From: Phaseolus vulgaris
Taxonomy: Eukaryota; Streptophyta; Magnoliopsida; Fabales; Fabaceae
Direction: 5' to 3'
DNA length: 64,000 nucleotides
NCBI RefSeq assembly: GCF_000499845.2
Contig: NC_023759.2
Span: forward strand, 41,418,672-41,482,671
Part shown: in pieces, positions 12,689-23,525 of the stretch
Layout of the letters: each line of letters opens with the position of its first letter
Numbering within the stretch: position 1 is the first letter of the stretch
The notes under the pieces: model-generated
What the model was told of the DNA's origin: nothing
Databases searched by the model: none
What the model saw: the letters and a program-made list of their open reading frames with translations, nothing else
Translations under genes and position numbers: made by a program

Positions 12689-15580
12689 ATGAATGACGAC
12701 CAGACTCCAGATAGACCTCGATCTGGACGAGGCAGTAGAGGACCTACTAGATTGAAGCGTCTTGCATTGAGACGTGCTGCTGGTGAGAAGACACATGTTG
12801 ACATTGACGTCAACACTGGAGTGGCTTTTGGTTCTAAGGCAGATGAGTTTATGAGCTATCTTGGAGTTGTTTCTCGTGAGAGGCTCTCCATTTTGATTAA
12901 TTCATGGGATGAGGTTTCAGAGGTTGATCGGAACATGCTATGGGAGGATGTTCTGGTAAGCTTTACATTATTATTGTTATCATATAATGCTTTTTAATAT
13001 TGATTAATTAATTTTAATTTGATGATGTTATTTTCTAGGCAAACTTTGACATTCCTGATGTGGAACCGCTTCGATCAAAGATATTATCCAATATCGCACT
13101 TAAATTTCGTACCTTTAAGTCAAGACTGACTTCGAGATACATTTTTGGCGACCTTAAAGACGAAAATCCATGTTTAAAGTACCAACATATTGATGAAGAG
13201 ACATGGCGTCTTTTTAGAGAAAGCCGTGAAAATGAGGCTTGGATGGTAAGTGAAGTAACTTTTTTGTTTATATTACATTAATAAGTTTATCTTATTTACT
13301 TCAGTTTGTTTATTTCAATTATGACAGGATCGTCGGAAGAAAGCTCAAGAGATAGCTTTGAAGAATCTTACCCCGCACGTTATGTCTCGTTTGGGGTATA
13401 GAAAACTTGAGCAAACACTGATGGTGGAAAAGGAGAAATCTCAACAGGGGACGTATTCTGAGAATGTGGAAACAGGGGTCACTTCTCCTCCACCACCTTT
13501 TCGCCATGAAAAATGGAAGAGGGCCCGAATTAAAAAGTCCGGTGCACCAAGTTCCGAGCAATCCGGGGTTATAATCGAAAAAATTGTAAGTTATTTTTGT
13601 TATTTTCAATTTTTTTAAAGCATTAATTATATTAATGATTGAAAATATGATTTTTGTGTACTCTTGCAGGATTCCTTGGAATCCAACGGTACATTTGTTG
13701 CTGAAGGTCGTCACGATATCCTGGTTGAAGCAATTGGACGACCTGAACACTCTGGTCGTGTTCGTGCCGCTGGACAAGGGGTCGGAATTAAACTTTATTT
13801 TGGAGTTTCAGAACGACAACCATCCTCCTCCTCCAAGAAGGAAACTCAAATGAAGACTAAGTTACGTGAAGAAATAATGGAGGAGATGAGAAAGGAGACT
13901 GATTTGATGTGGCTGGAGATGAAAAAGGAGAATGATCGAATGCGACAAGAGTTTCTATCGCAACAAGTTTGTGCTGAGCCGATTGAACCCCTTGTTAGTC
14001 CCACTCCCAAGAGCACAAAGGGGAGTTGTGCGGCTCCTCCAACATCAGGGGATGATATCAATGGGCAGACAGAGGATTGTGAGCTACTGGTAGTGGGCGG
14101 CAAACTTCCTCGGGTGGTGGCACTTGGAAAAGTCTATAAAAACGCCACCACCTTACATAACGTTCCTCTCTCCCCTGATATGGCGAAGGTAACAGTTGAA
14201 AAAGTACGATTTCCTGATGCTCGTGTTCCACTACCTTCAGATGAGGTAACCACTGTGGCCGATGCATTTCAGACATTCGTTGCCTGGCCCAGAGAGCTCA
14301 TTCGATCTATGCCCGAACCTCATGTATTAATTTCGTTTCATTATATTATTTTTTATTTATATTTATATATTACATATAATTTAATACAAATGTTGTTTAT
14401 CTTGTAGGAACCTTTTCAGCCACCAAGTCCGAAAAAGAAGCGTGAGGTTCCAGTTGACGATCCTATGGCTTCCCTACGTCTCATTGTTAGTCAGATTGGC
14501 AATGATCCTTTTCCAATTCCGTGGGATAATACATTTTTTCAAATCAACACTGAACTGCCACTGATGATTTACAACACAGATTTATCAGAATTTATATCTG
14601 GGAACCAGGAGCTCAATATAAGTATAATTCAATTTTTTATGATGTAAGTATCTTTACCTATTATTCAATTTACTTTATGTTAAATTATTATTGATTATGC
14701 TTTAACTAAAAACTTGTAGGTTTTTGCATAGAGTCTGTATCACTGAGGGGAAGGAAAATATGTATGGATTCGTAGATCCTGCATATACTAATCCCGTTGG
14801 ACCAAACTCAACTGAGACTCAAGCATACATCACTAACATCCTGGAAAAAGAGGGAAAACAAATTTATTTATGCCCTTACATTAATGAGTAAGTTTAATTA
14901 TATGTCATCAATTATTATTATTTCATGTTTTAAATATTTACTAACTCTTTTCAATGATCATATAGGCATCATTGGCAGTTACTTGTCTTATCAATGGTTG
15001 ATAAGACTGCTGTGTGGTTTTGTTCCCTACACAAGAAGATGCCCACAAAATTTAAGGATATCATTGATACGTAAGTATAGTATAAACTTAACTTTGTATA
15101 TGTTACTAATTAACCATCTACTAACGAGGTTTTTTGTATTAACCAGTTCATGGCGTGGATATAACATCCTAAAAGGTCGATCAAGTTCAAATAATTTGAA
15201 CTGGATAAGAATAAAGGTTTGTAATTTTTTTCTTTCTCTATTATCATTGTTTATCAATATACTAACATATTACTTTTTATTGAATTATATAGTGTAATAA
15301 ACAACCAGGAAGCTATGAGTGTGGCTATTACATTATGCAATGGATGATTATCATTATAAGACTAGGTGTTAAAACTGGTTGGAAGGAGGTATATGTTAAA
15401 TCATTTTTATAATTCTTGAACATATATATATATATCTAGAAACTAATTTATGTCAACTTTGCAATGCAGTTATTCACAGAAGAAACACCAATGAGTGAGG
15501 AAGGCATTTCATATGTTAGAGATTCTTGGTCCACATACTTCATTAATTTTTATAACTCTAGCATAAGTAAACAATATTAG
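12689..15580 (+). CDS. CACTA TNPA-like protein with C-terminal Ulp1-like domain
   Basis: Ten exons can be joined with canonical GT/AG junctions: 12689-12955, 13039-13245, 13328-13585, 13670-14323, 14408-14643, 14720-14887, 14966-15070, 15147-15216, 15293-15388 and 15470-15580. They give 723 residues with no internal stop. The N-terminus is basic and Arg/Gly-rich (SGRGSRGPTRLKR). A conserved plant-transposon block EAIGRPEHSGRVRAAGQGVG follows at about 264-283, then a Glu/Lys/Met-rich coiled coil at about 305-345. The C-terminus is a C48 (Ulp1/SENP)-like fold with HHWQLLVL (His 598/599), VWFCSL and KQPGSYECGYY (Gln 659, Cys 665). Cys 616 stands where Ulp1 has the catalytic Asp. The protein is expected to bind the element ends in the nucleus; whether it is a protease is unclear. 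The start is the first ATG after an acceptor-like AACAG. An upstream exon shared with the transposase, as in En/Spm, is possible. Confidence 0.85.
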
Positions 15581-15737
15581 TGGTTTTATTATATGTAATT
15601 TGATCACTTGTAAATGTACATTTTGATGATTTCAATTGGTTACTACATTTTTGTATTTGTCTGGCTGGGGTTTAATCATTATGCAGGTTATTTAAATATA
15701 TGGTTTCTGCACAAAACAGGATGTACCAAAAAAAAAA

Positions 15738-16075
15738 AAGCACTATTTACAAATGCGGTCATTTACCAAGACCGCATTTGTAAATAGTGAATTCGCATTT
15801 ACAAATGCGGTCTTAGTAAATGACCGCATTTGTAAATAGTGATTTATGAATGCGGTTTTTACCAAGACCGCATTCATAAATCCTAAACCCCAAACCCACT
15901 CCCTAATTCAGAATAATATACAAATGCGGTTACCTAAAATGACCACATTTGTAAATGTGATTTATGAATGCGGTCATAGGACCGCATTTGTAAATTCCAG
16001 ATTTACAAATGCGTGTTGATCAAATGCGGTTCTATGACCGCATTTGTAAATTTAAAATAGCCGCATTTGTTTAAC
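15738..16075. repeat. CACTA-1 right subterminal repeats, partly palindromic
   Basis: At least ten copies of ATTTACAAATGCGGT or its reverse complement ACCGCATTTGTAAAT occur here, with a variant ATTTATGAATGCGGT. Several are head-to-head pairs: ATTTACAAATGCGGTC ... GACCGCATTTGTAAAT flanks 9-bp spacers near 15746-15789 and 15798-15838. They are the likely binding array for the TNPA-like protein encoded just upstream. Confidence 0.9.
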
Positions 16076-16093
16076 TTATCTGCACTAGTGAAT

Positions 16094-16365
16094 GGAATCT
16101 CAAACCCCATTGAAAACACTGTGGATCAATAACAATGCATGTTTGGAAGGTGGGTAATGGGAAGGAAGTTTTGTTTTGGGAAGACAATTGGGAGGGCAGG
16201 GGGCGTTGAAAAGTTTTTTTTCGAGGTTGTTTTCACTAAGTGTCTCAAAAGCTTCTTCGGTGGCAGAGCTAGTGGATTGGAACAACAACTTTTGGGAATG
16301 AAATTTTGGTTGGAGAAAGAATCTTTTTGAGTGGGAAAAGAACTTAGTGTGTCTACTGTCTCAGG
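16094..16365 (+). mobile_element. L1-type LINE fragment, ORF2 C-terminal part (5' piece)
   Basis: Frame-shifted translation reads VWKVGNGKEVLFWEDNW, then SFFSRLFSLSVSK and FGWRKNLFEWE, the region after the reverse transcriptase in plant L1 ORF2. It contains at least one TGA (a Trp codon in relatives) and one frameshift. It stops where Copia gag sequence begins, and the LINE 3' end resumes at about 17863 on the same strand. So a Copia element probably inserted into this LINE. The CACTA-1 target site lies at its left border. Confidence 0.75.
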
Positions 16366-17421
16366 AAGTTCAGGGCGAGGATGTCCGAAGAAGGAGTTCT
16401 GGGGAATTATCTAGTGAATCGTTATATGTCATCAGAGGTAAGAGAAATATCAGAGATAGTAGGAGCAAGAACAAAAGAAGGAGTCAGTCAAAGACTCGGG
16501 ATTGCTCAAGTGTAACATGTTGGAACTGCAAGGAGGTGGGGCATTTCAAGAATCAATGCCCAAATGATAAATAAGTCAACATTGCAGAAGACTTCGCGGA
16601 CGAGGACATTTTAGTCTGTTGCGCGGATAGCAGTGTGGATTCCTGGGTCATGGATTCTGAAGCATTGCATAATCTAGTTATTGGAGACTTTGGAAAGGTA
16701 AGACTAGCAGACAACATAACTCTTGATGTTATGGGCATGGGTGACATAGTGTTGAAGACACCAGTTGGTTTTTGGACTTTGAAGGATGTCAAAGTTGTTC
16801 CAAGCTTGACGAAAAGTTTGATTTTTGTTAGGCAGTTGGACAAACAGGGACATGAAGTGAAGTTCGGAAATCAGCAGTGGAAGGTCGTCAAGGGAAATCT
16901 TGTCATGGCCTGTGGAAGAAAGAGAGGTTCTTTGTATATAGTCAGATTACCGTGTCTGAGGGAGTGACCATCCCAGTTCAGAAGATAAACAAAGTCCGGT
17001 TCACAAAATCTCGTGGGCAGAAGAGGGTTGTCTTTACAAGAGAGAAACTCAGAGCCACATGTCAGATTCAGGATGAACGAGCATGGAAAGGTTCAGGTAG
17101 ACCAGTCAGAGGTACTTGTGGCAGTGGGAGCACGGGTTGTGCTTCAGCTGAGGTTCCTAGACGACAGTGGGTTAGGAGAACCAGTATTCCAGCGGTTGAA
17201 ACTTCTCCAAAAAATTTCTTGTTGAATATGGAGAGTGTTTGTTCTCAGGTTGATCCAGGATCTGGCAGTTCCTGTAAGTGGGAGTCAGTAGGAACAGAGA
17301 ACGGTTCAGTGACTGACGTGTTGAAACTCAGGGGAGTTTTAACGAAGTCTTCAAAATGATTAAGAAGGTTGGTGGCAACTAGTGGTGGAACATTGAGTTT
17401 TGTCGACAGATTACAGAAATA

Positions 17422-17623
17422 CATGTACACAGTTGAAGCGCAAGTGAACATTGTTCCGTGACTTCAAGTGGAAGATTGTTGGGTATGAAGTCAAGACCAA
17501 TTGGGTTGGGCTGACAAGACACCATGTACACAGTTGAAGCGCAGGTGAACATTGTTCCGTGGCTTCAAGTGGGAGATTGTTGGGTATGAAGCCAGGACCA
17601 ATTGGGTTGGGCTGAGTAGACAC
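17422..17623 (+). repeat. 101-bp tandem duplication across the Copia polypurine tract/LTR junction
   Basis: 17422-17522 and 17523-17623 are the same sequence with a few substitutions. Each copy holds the polypurine tract (AGTGGAAGATTG in the first, AGTGGGAGATTG in the second) and the first bases of the LTR (TGTTGGGTATGAAG). The duplicated unit therefore spans the internal/LTR boundary. Confidence 0.9.
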
Positions 17624-17862
17624 CATGTTTTAGTGAGTGGGCTTAATCATTGTTTCCCTTTATTATCTCTATTTATCTCTATTTAAAGAGATCATTGTAC
17701 TTGTAATTGGTGTGCAACATGATATAATGTAAACCTAATAGTTGCCCGTGTGGATGTAGGTTACAGTTGGCGACCGAACCACGTTAAATCTTGTGTCGCT
17801 TATTTTTCTACAGTTGATTCGAGATTATGTGTGTTGCTTTCGCGTGCGTTTTTCCCATCACA
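17578..17862 (+). repeat. 3' LTR of the Copia relic
   Basis: Starts TGTTGGGTATG right after a purine-rich tract and ends near CCCATCACA at about 17860-17862, where LINE sequence resumes. It contains a CTATTTATCTCTATTTAAAG region that could serve as a promoter. The exact 3' boundary is uncertain by a few bases. Confidence 0.6.
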
Positions 17863-18340
17863 AAGTGCGTTCCATAATGTTTCATTGTTAAATTTCTCTT
17901 AGTTTAGGATGTGTGATGTGACTGCTTCGGTAAATGAGGTTTGGGGAGTGATTGGATCGTAGTTGTCAACGAGATTTGGAAGCATATAAACAAAGTAATA
18001 TTTAAAGGGGGTGTAATTGATGCATTGGAAGTGTTTGCTTTGGTGCAACTAAAGGCTTGGTCTTGGGTTACATCCATGTCGCAGGCTGCGAATTTCTCCT
18101 TCTCTGATTGGTGTATAGACCCTTTGGTCTGTATGGGGATGATATCATGAGGTTTTTGTTTGGAATAAGTGAGTGTTGTAGGCTATTCTTTCTGATTTTA
18201 ATTAAGTAGTGGTATCTTTAGACGTTGACGGGGACGTGTCGAGAGGAAAAGGTTAAAGGTCGTGTGCTTTGTATAAGGGTTGGACCACCCCTTAAATGGT
18301 TCACATTTTATTCATTGTTTATTACTGATAAAAAAAAATG
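17863..18340 (+). mobile_element. L1-type LINE 3' end (3' piece of the split LINE)
   Basis: Translation after frame corrections includes NEIWKHINKVIFKGGVID, LVQLKAW and FSFSDWCIDPLV, as in the copy at 3217-3612. It ends with the same kind of untranslated tail (GTATAAGGGTTGGACC) and TTACTGATAAAAAAAAA at about 18322-18338. Together with 16094-16365 it forms one LINE interrupted by the Copia relic. Confidence 0.8.
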
Positions 18341-18735
18341 GTAAAAGCAGGATGAAATATGGAAAGTGGTCTCATTGTTGAAGTACCAAACATATAGTTT
18401 TCTTCAATTATATATAAAGAAAATTTATAATAGGAAATTAATTTTATCTAATTTTGTATTATTTTTACTTTAAATAATAAAATATATTTTTCTTTAATTA
18501 TATATAAAATTAAGTTATAATAGTAAAATAAATTTATCTATTTTTTATTATTTTTATTTTTATTTAAATACTAAAAAATGCATATGAAAACTATTATACA
18601 TTAAAATATTTAAAACATATTTATTATATATTTTTTTTTAAACTTTATATATTATTATATATTATAATGCTTAAAACGTATTTGTGATGATACTTTAATG
18701 GATCAAATAAAAAACATCACATAAAGGAATCAACT

Positions 18736-19300
18736 TTGGCTCCATCACATCTAGCTAAACATATACATGAGCTTTTCAATCATGATCATAATACAAACCA
18801 TCAGATCTATGGGCACCAATCAGAAAAGGAAAAAAACGCAGATCGTGACTTGGATGAAACCCAAAACCAAGTCTTTAGTTGGACCAATGCGAAAGCCTCA
18901 AGTACATCTACTACTCCCCCTTTAAAGATAACCCTATTTATGTGCCTCCAGACCTCATTAACTACTGCGATCCAAATCCTTCCCCAAACTTCATCCACCG
19001 AAGTCGGCGCACTGCTCATCCTAAACTACTGGAAAAAATTTAACAATGGGACATTATGAAACACATCCTGCACACCCAGCCATACATAACAATGGTTCCA
19101 CAGTAACCAAACAAATCTGCACTCCTAGAATAGATGGTACTAGTCTCCTCCTCCATCCCGCACAGGCTGCAAATAGAACTTGCAACCGTAATCCCGCGCC
19201 TAACCAGGTTAGCCTTAGTGGCCAACTTGTTTTCCAACACCCTCCAAGTCGTAACTAGTGCAGTATGTACAACTTTACTCATCCAAAACTTATTATACAC
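18736..19300 (-). mobile_element. L1-type LINE fragment, minus strand
   Basis: Minus-strand frames give a zf-RVT-like segment at 19300-19040 (TTWRVLENKLATKANLVRRG, then SLCGMEEET). A second follows at 19019-18807 (WIAVVNEVWRHINRVIFKGG, then FSFSDWC). These are consecutive parts of the L1 ORF2 C-terminus separated by a frameshift. The 3' tail differs from the two plus-strand copies beyond the FSDWC codons. Confidence 0.75.
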
Positions 19301-20707
19301 CGTCCCATTCTCTCAAACTTTATCCCCCCCTTAGACGGAGGTAAGCCGATTTAACCATATACCCGAATTTCTCCCCTTCCAGATTGATTCATAATTAGGA
19401 TATGTTTATGCAATTTAAAAAAAAACACTCCTAGAATATAAAAGTAAGAAAAAAAAAAAATTTCCTGTCAAATGAAATATCACTCTTATACAAAAATTTG
19501 CCCAATACACATACAAAAATTAAAACAAAAACAAACAAGAACAAAAAAAAAATGGTACTCTGACAACTATACATTAAAAAACACTTGTTTATAATTGTAA
19601 TTTAATTAATATAATTTTAAAATTATTTATTTTAATAAAAAAAATCAGAGTTATATTATGGTACCAATTATCAAAATTCAACATATCAACCTCGTACATA
19701 AAACACAACTCAAAAACATGGTAGAGAATAAAAAAAAATGACATTATTAGCTACCGAGAATGGTTTGAAGAATGAAATACCTTGCCATCATCGGAAGAAA
19801 ACTCAACTGTAGGAGGATAAATTGTCTTTTGTAAAATCCATTCATTTTTCTGTGATTACTGTAATAATGTTTTTTGTAACAGTTGTGATCGGAGGAAGAA
19901 TTGATTAAGAAATTACATTAATGGAAACATATTTTTTTTTGTACGTACGACGACAGTTTATTTTGTACTATGACTATATTGATAATATTTTGTGTAGTAT
20001 TTACTTGAACCCGCACGAGCACAAGGCCACAACACAGTTGCAGCCTGGGGAGAGCTGATTGGGAAATTACATTAATGGAAACATATTATTTTGTATACGA
20101 TGACCATTTATTTTGTATGATGACCATATTGGTTGAACTATTAATTTATTTTACACAGTTGAACGACTGAATAACACAACATTTAACTTCATTAACCTAC
20201 ATACATTTATCTCACTTATTGATTATTAAATATTATTAGTATTATTTCTTGTAATATATAATATAATTTTAGAATTACTTTTAGATTATATGTTTATTCT
20301 ATATTTTCCGACAACATCTTAATTTGCAAATTGGATTGAAATTATTGAGTAATGTATAGAGTTTGAAATTGACAAAAATGATACGAAAATCATCCATGCT
20401 ACTATGACTAGCATGAAAGGAATCATCTTTGGCTCCAGCACATCGAAATAAACACATGAACTACCCAATCGTGATTCCCTTACCTTTAACTTTCTCTAGA
20501 GATTCAACATAGATTCATCAAACCATCAAGACCCTTCAGATAAATCCAGAAGACAAAAAATACATAAATATGGACAATAAAATCAAGACATTATAATTGA
20601 TTTAAGTCAAGATTGATTCATAACTAAGATATAAAAAATGGTACTCTGACAACTATACATTAAAAAACACTTGTTTATAATTGTAATTTAATTAATATAA
20701 TTTTTTT
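19301..20707. other. noncoding DNA with a local duplicated segment
   Basis: No gene seen. A 68-bp segment beginning AATGGTACTCTGACAAC is repeated identically at 19551-19618 and 20638-20705. Other landmarks recur in the same order: AAAGGAATCA at about 18724 and 20419, and GATTGATTCATAA at about 19382 and 20611. This points to a local tandem duplication of about 1 kb, the second copy shortened. Confidence 0.55.
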
Positions 20708-20822
20708 TTATAAAAAATTTTCATATTAGACATCATTATGCTACTTAAGATCTCAGTTAGGCTGACACCTCAAGTAACAACAATCATTTGTCATCACATG
20801 AAAAAGTATTATTAAAAAAATG
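20708..20822 (-). mobile_element. LINE 3' tail, minus strand
   Basis: The reverse complement matches the 3' end of the LINE at 58950-59475, including TCATGTGATGA, AAATGATTGTTGTTACTTGA and TGAGAT/CTTAAGT. Only the tail is present. It interrupts the second copy of the local duplication described for 19301-20707. Confidence 0.7.
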
Positions 20823-21680
20823 ATATGTCAACCTATCATTTTTGAGTTGTGTTTTTTGTGTACGAGATTGATACGTTGAATAATGATATATTAATAATTA
20901 ATACCAGATTATAACAATGATAGGTTGACAGTTTTTAAATGCATTTCATTAACAATTAAATATATTATTATTTTATTTTAAAATTTTATTTATATTAAAT
21001 TTTATTAAGAAAATATAATATTTTATTTTAAAAAAGATTACAAAGTTAAAGTGAGAGAAAAAAACTAGTGCCCTATAAACCTTTTCCATTTTTTAAAGTA
21101 ATGATAATTTAACACTTATTTTTCTCATCCATTCAATTTACAACTTCATAAATTATTATTTTATTATAATGTTCTATTTATATATATTTATTACTATAAT
21201 ATAATATTTTATATTGAAAAAAATTTGTCAAGTAAATGTAGATAGAAAAGAAGTGAAAGCAAACTTTCCCTTTGTAAACATTTTATTTGTACAAATTATT
21301 TATATTAATGGCATAGTAATTTTTTTAATTTGACGACTTTTCATATAATTAGTATCTATAAAAATTAATTTAAAATATAACATAGTTAGTAATTAAAATT
21401 TTAGTATTAATATTAAATATTATTTTATTTTTTTATAAAAAACTTTCATGTTTGAAAATTAATTTAATTTTTTATTAACAATAAAAAATATTTTATATAC
21501 CAATATTTTTAAATTTATAAAATAATATTTAATTTGTTTAATATAATAATTAATTATCCTTTATCTCTAAAATTAATTTTTATTTAATATTTTTTTTAAT
21601 ATATAATAATATACCATACCAAAAGCATATATTCAAATACATATAACATATAAATTCTCAATAAAAATATACACAATTAA
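20823..21680. other. AT-rich noncoding DNA with a small inverted-repeat element
   Basis: A perfect 14-bp inverted repeat GTCAACCTATCATT (20827-20840) and AATGATAGGTTGAC (20916-20929) bounds about 100 bp and could be a tiny MITE. The rest is A/T-rich with no supported gene. Confidence 0.45.
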
Positions 21681-23525
21681 CACTACAAAAAAAATTAATA
21701 TTATCTACGGGTTTTTACCCAAGGATCTGAGTTCGTAGGTAAATTCAGCATAACTTACAAATATTACTTACGAACAACATTACCTACAGACATTACCCGC
21801 AGATTCTGAATCCGTAGGTAAATTCAACATTACCTACCAACTATTACCTACGGATCTTATTACCTACCAACTTTTACCTACGAATCTTTATTACCTACTA
21901 GCTATTACCACGAATCTTTATTACCTACGAACTATCACCCACGGATCTATATTACCTACCAACTATTATCATAATAGTTATATACATAATATTAAAATTA
22001 TTAAAATAATATAAAGAATTATAAAATTATAATTAATATTCATAAATAATAATAACCATAACTAATTTATACATATTAATAATATTTAATAATATGAATA
22101 ATATTTAATAATATGAATAATATTTAATAATATGAATAATATTTAATAATATTAGTAATATTTAATAATATAAATAATATTTAATAATATTAGTAATATT
22201 TAATAATATTAATAATATTTAATAATATTAGTAATATTTAATAATGTTAGTAATATTAATAATATTTAATAATATTAATAATATTTAATAATATTTAATA
22301 ATATTTAATAATATTAATAATATTTAATAATATTAATAATATTTAATAATATTAATAATATTTAATAATATTAATAATATTTAATAATATTAATAATATT
22401 TAATAATATTAATAATATTTAATAATATTAATAATATTTAATAATATTAATAATATTTAATAATATTAATTTTTTTAATATTTAATAATATTAATAATAT
22501 TTAATAATATTAATAATATTTAATAATATTAATAATATTTAATAATATTAATAATATTTAATAATATTAATAATATTTAATAATATTAATAATATTTAAT
22601 AATATTAATAATATTTAATAATATTAATAATATTTAATAATATTTAATAATATTCATAATATTAATAATATTTAATAATATTCATAATATTTAATAATAT
22701 TCATAATATTTAATAATATTCATAATATTTAATAATAGTAATGATATTTAATAATATTAATAATATTTAATAATAGTAATGATATTTAATAATATTAATA
22801 AAATTTAATAATAATAATGATATTTAATAATATTAATAACATTTAATAATAGTAATAATATTTAAATATTTTTAATATTTAATAATAGTAATAATATTTA
22901 GTAATATTAATAATATTTAATAATATTTAATAATATTAATAATATTTAATAATATTAATAATATTTAATAATATTAATAATATTTAATAATATTAATAAT
23001 ATTTAATAATATTAATAATATTTAATAATATTAAAAATATTTAATAGAATATTTAATAATATTAATAATATTAATAATATTTAATAGAATATTTAATAAT
23101 ATTTAATAAAATATTTAATAATATTAAAAATATTTAATAATATTGAAAATATTTAATAATATTAAAAATATTTAATAATATTAAAAATATTTAATAATAT
23201 TAAAAATATTTAATAATATTGAAAATATTTAATAATATTAAAAATATTTAATAATATTAAAAATATTTAATAATATTAAAAATATTTAATAAAATATTTA
23301 ATAATATTAAAAATATTTAATAGAATATTTAATAATATTAATAATATTAATAATATTTAATAATATTAAAAATATTAAAAATATTTAATAAAATATTTAA
23401 TAATATTAAAAATATTTAATAGAATATTTAATAATATTAATAATATTAATAATATTTAATAATATTAAAAATATTAAAAATATTTAATAAAATATTTAAT
23501 AATATTAAAAATATTTAATAATATC
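21681..23525 (+). mobile_element. CACTA-ended element with minisatellite core, left half
   Basis: Begins CACTACAAAAAAAATTAA at 21681. Subterminal repeats follow through about 21960, built on TACCTACGGAT/ATCCGTAGGTA and TACCTACCAACTATTACC. The next 1.45 kb is a (TTAATAATA)n array. No right end follows; a LINE fragment starts at 23526. The mirror image of this end is at 57302-57568. The 3 bp left of it (TAA) differ from those right of 57568 (AGT), so the two ends are not the borders of one 36-kb insertion. No transposase is present, so the element is non-autonomous. Confidence 0.8.
22076..23525 (+). repeat. 18-bp AT minisatellite array inside the CACTA-ended element
   Basis: About 80 tandem units of an 18-bp word, TTAATAATATTAATAATA and variants. 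Blocks of variants are ordered along the array: G-containing units near 22100-22135, CATAAT units near 22660-22720, AAAAAT units from about 23030. A 170-bp higher-order repeat that includes AATAGAATATT is visible near 23280-23500. This points to growth by unequal exchange or slippage. Confidence 0.95.

Larger units (their letters stand above)
8300..16090 (+). mobile_element. complete CACTA (En/Spm) DNA transposon, CACTA-1
   Basis: The left end begins CACTAGTAC at 8300 and the right end finishes CACTAGTG at 16090, which reads CACTAGTGC on the other strand. The element is flanked by AAT on both sides (8297-8299 and 16091-16093), the 3-bp target duplication typical of CACTA elements. It spans 7791 bp. 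Both ends carry subterminal copies of a motif around ACCGCATTTGTAAAT, the expected binding target of a TNPA-type protein. Inside are a TNP2-like transposase gene (9370-12570) and a ten-exon gene (12689-15580), both on the plus strand. Intact ends and one intact gene suggest a fairly recent insertion, but the transposase has two nonsense codons, so this copy is probably not autonomous. Confidence 0.95.
16366..17862 (+). mobile_element. degenerate, internally deleted Ty1/Copia retrotransposon
   Basis: The frame at 16347-16574 ends in the gag zinc knuckle CWNCKEVGHFKNQC (Cx2Cx4Hx4C). The next frame (16635-16967) reads SWVMDSEA where Copia protease has a D-S/T-G active site, then VRLADNITL, VMGMGDI and LKDVKVVPSL, the protease to GAG-pre-integrase region. 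Integrase, reverse transcriptase and RNase H are missing. After about 450 bp of decayed sequence come a purine-rich CAAGTGGGAGATTG and an LTR beginning TGTTGGG. No left LTR is visible. The element is dead. Confidence 0.8.

Noticed and set aside
22076..23525. CRISPR-like or centromeric satellite array
   Set aside because: Contiguous A/T-only 18-bp units without spacers, bounded by transposon arms; not a CRISPR, and much too short and simple for a centromere.
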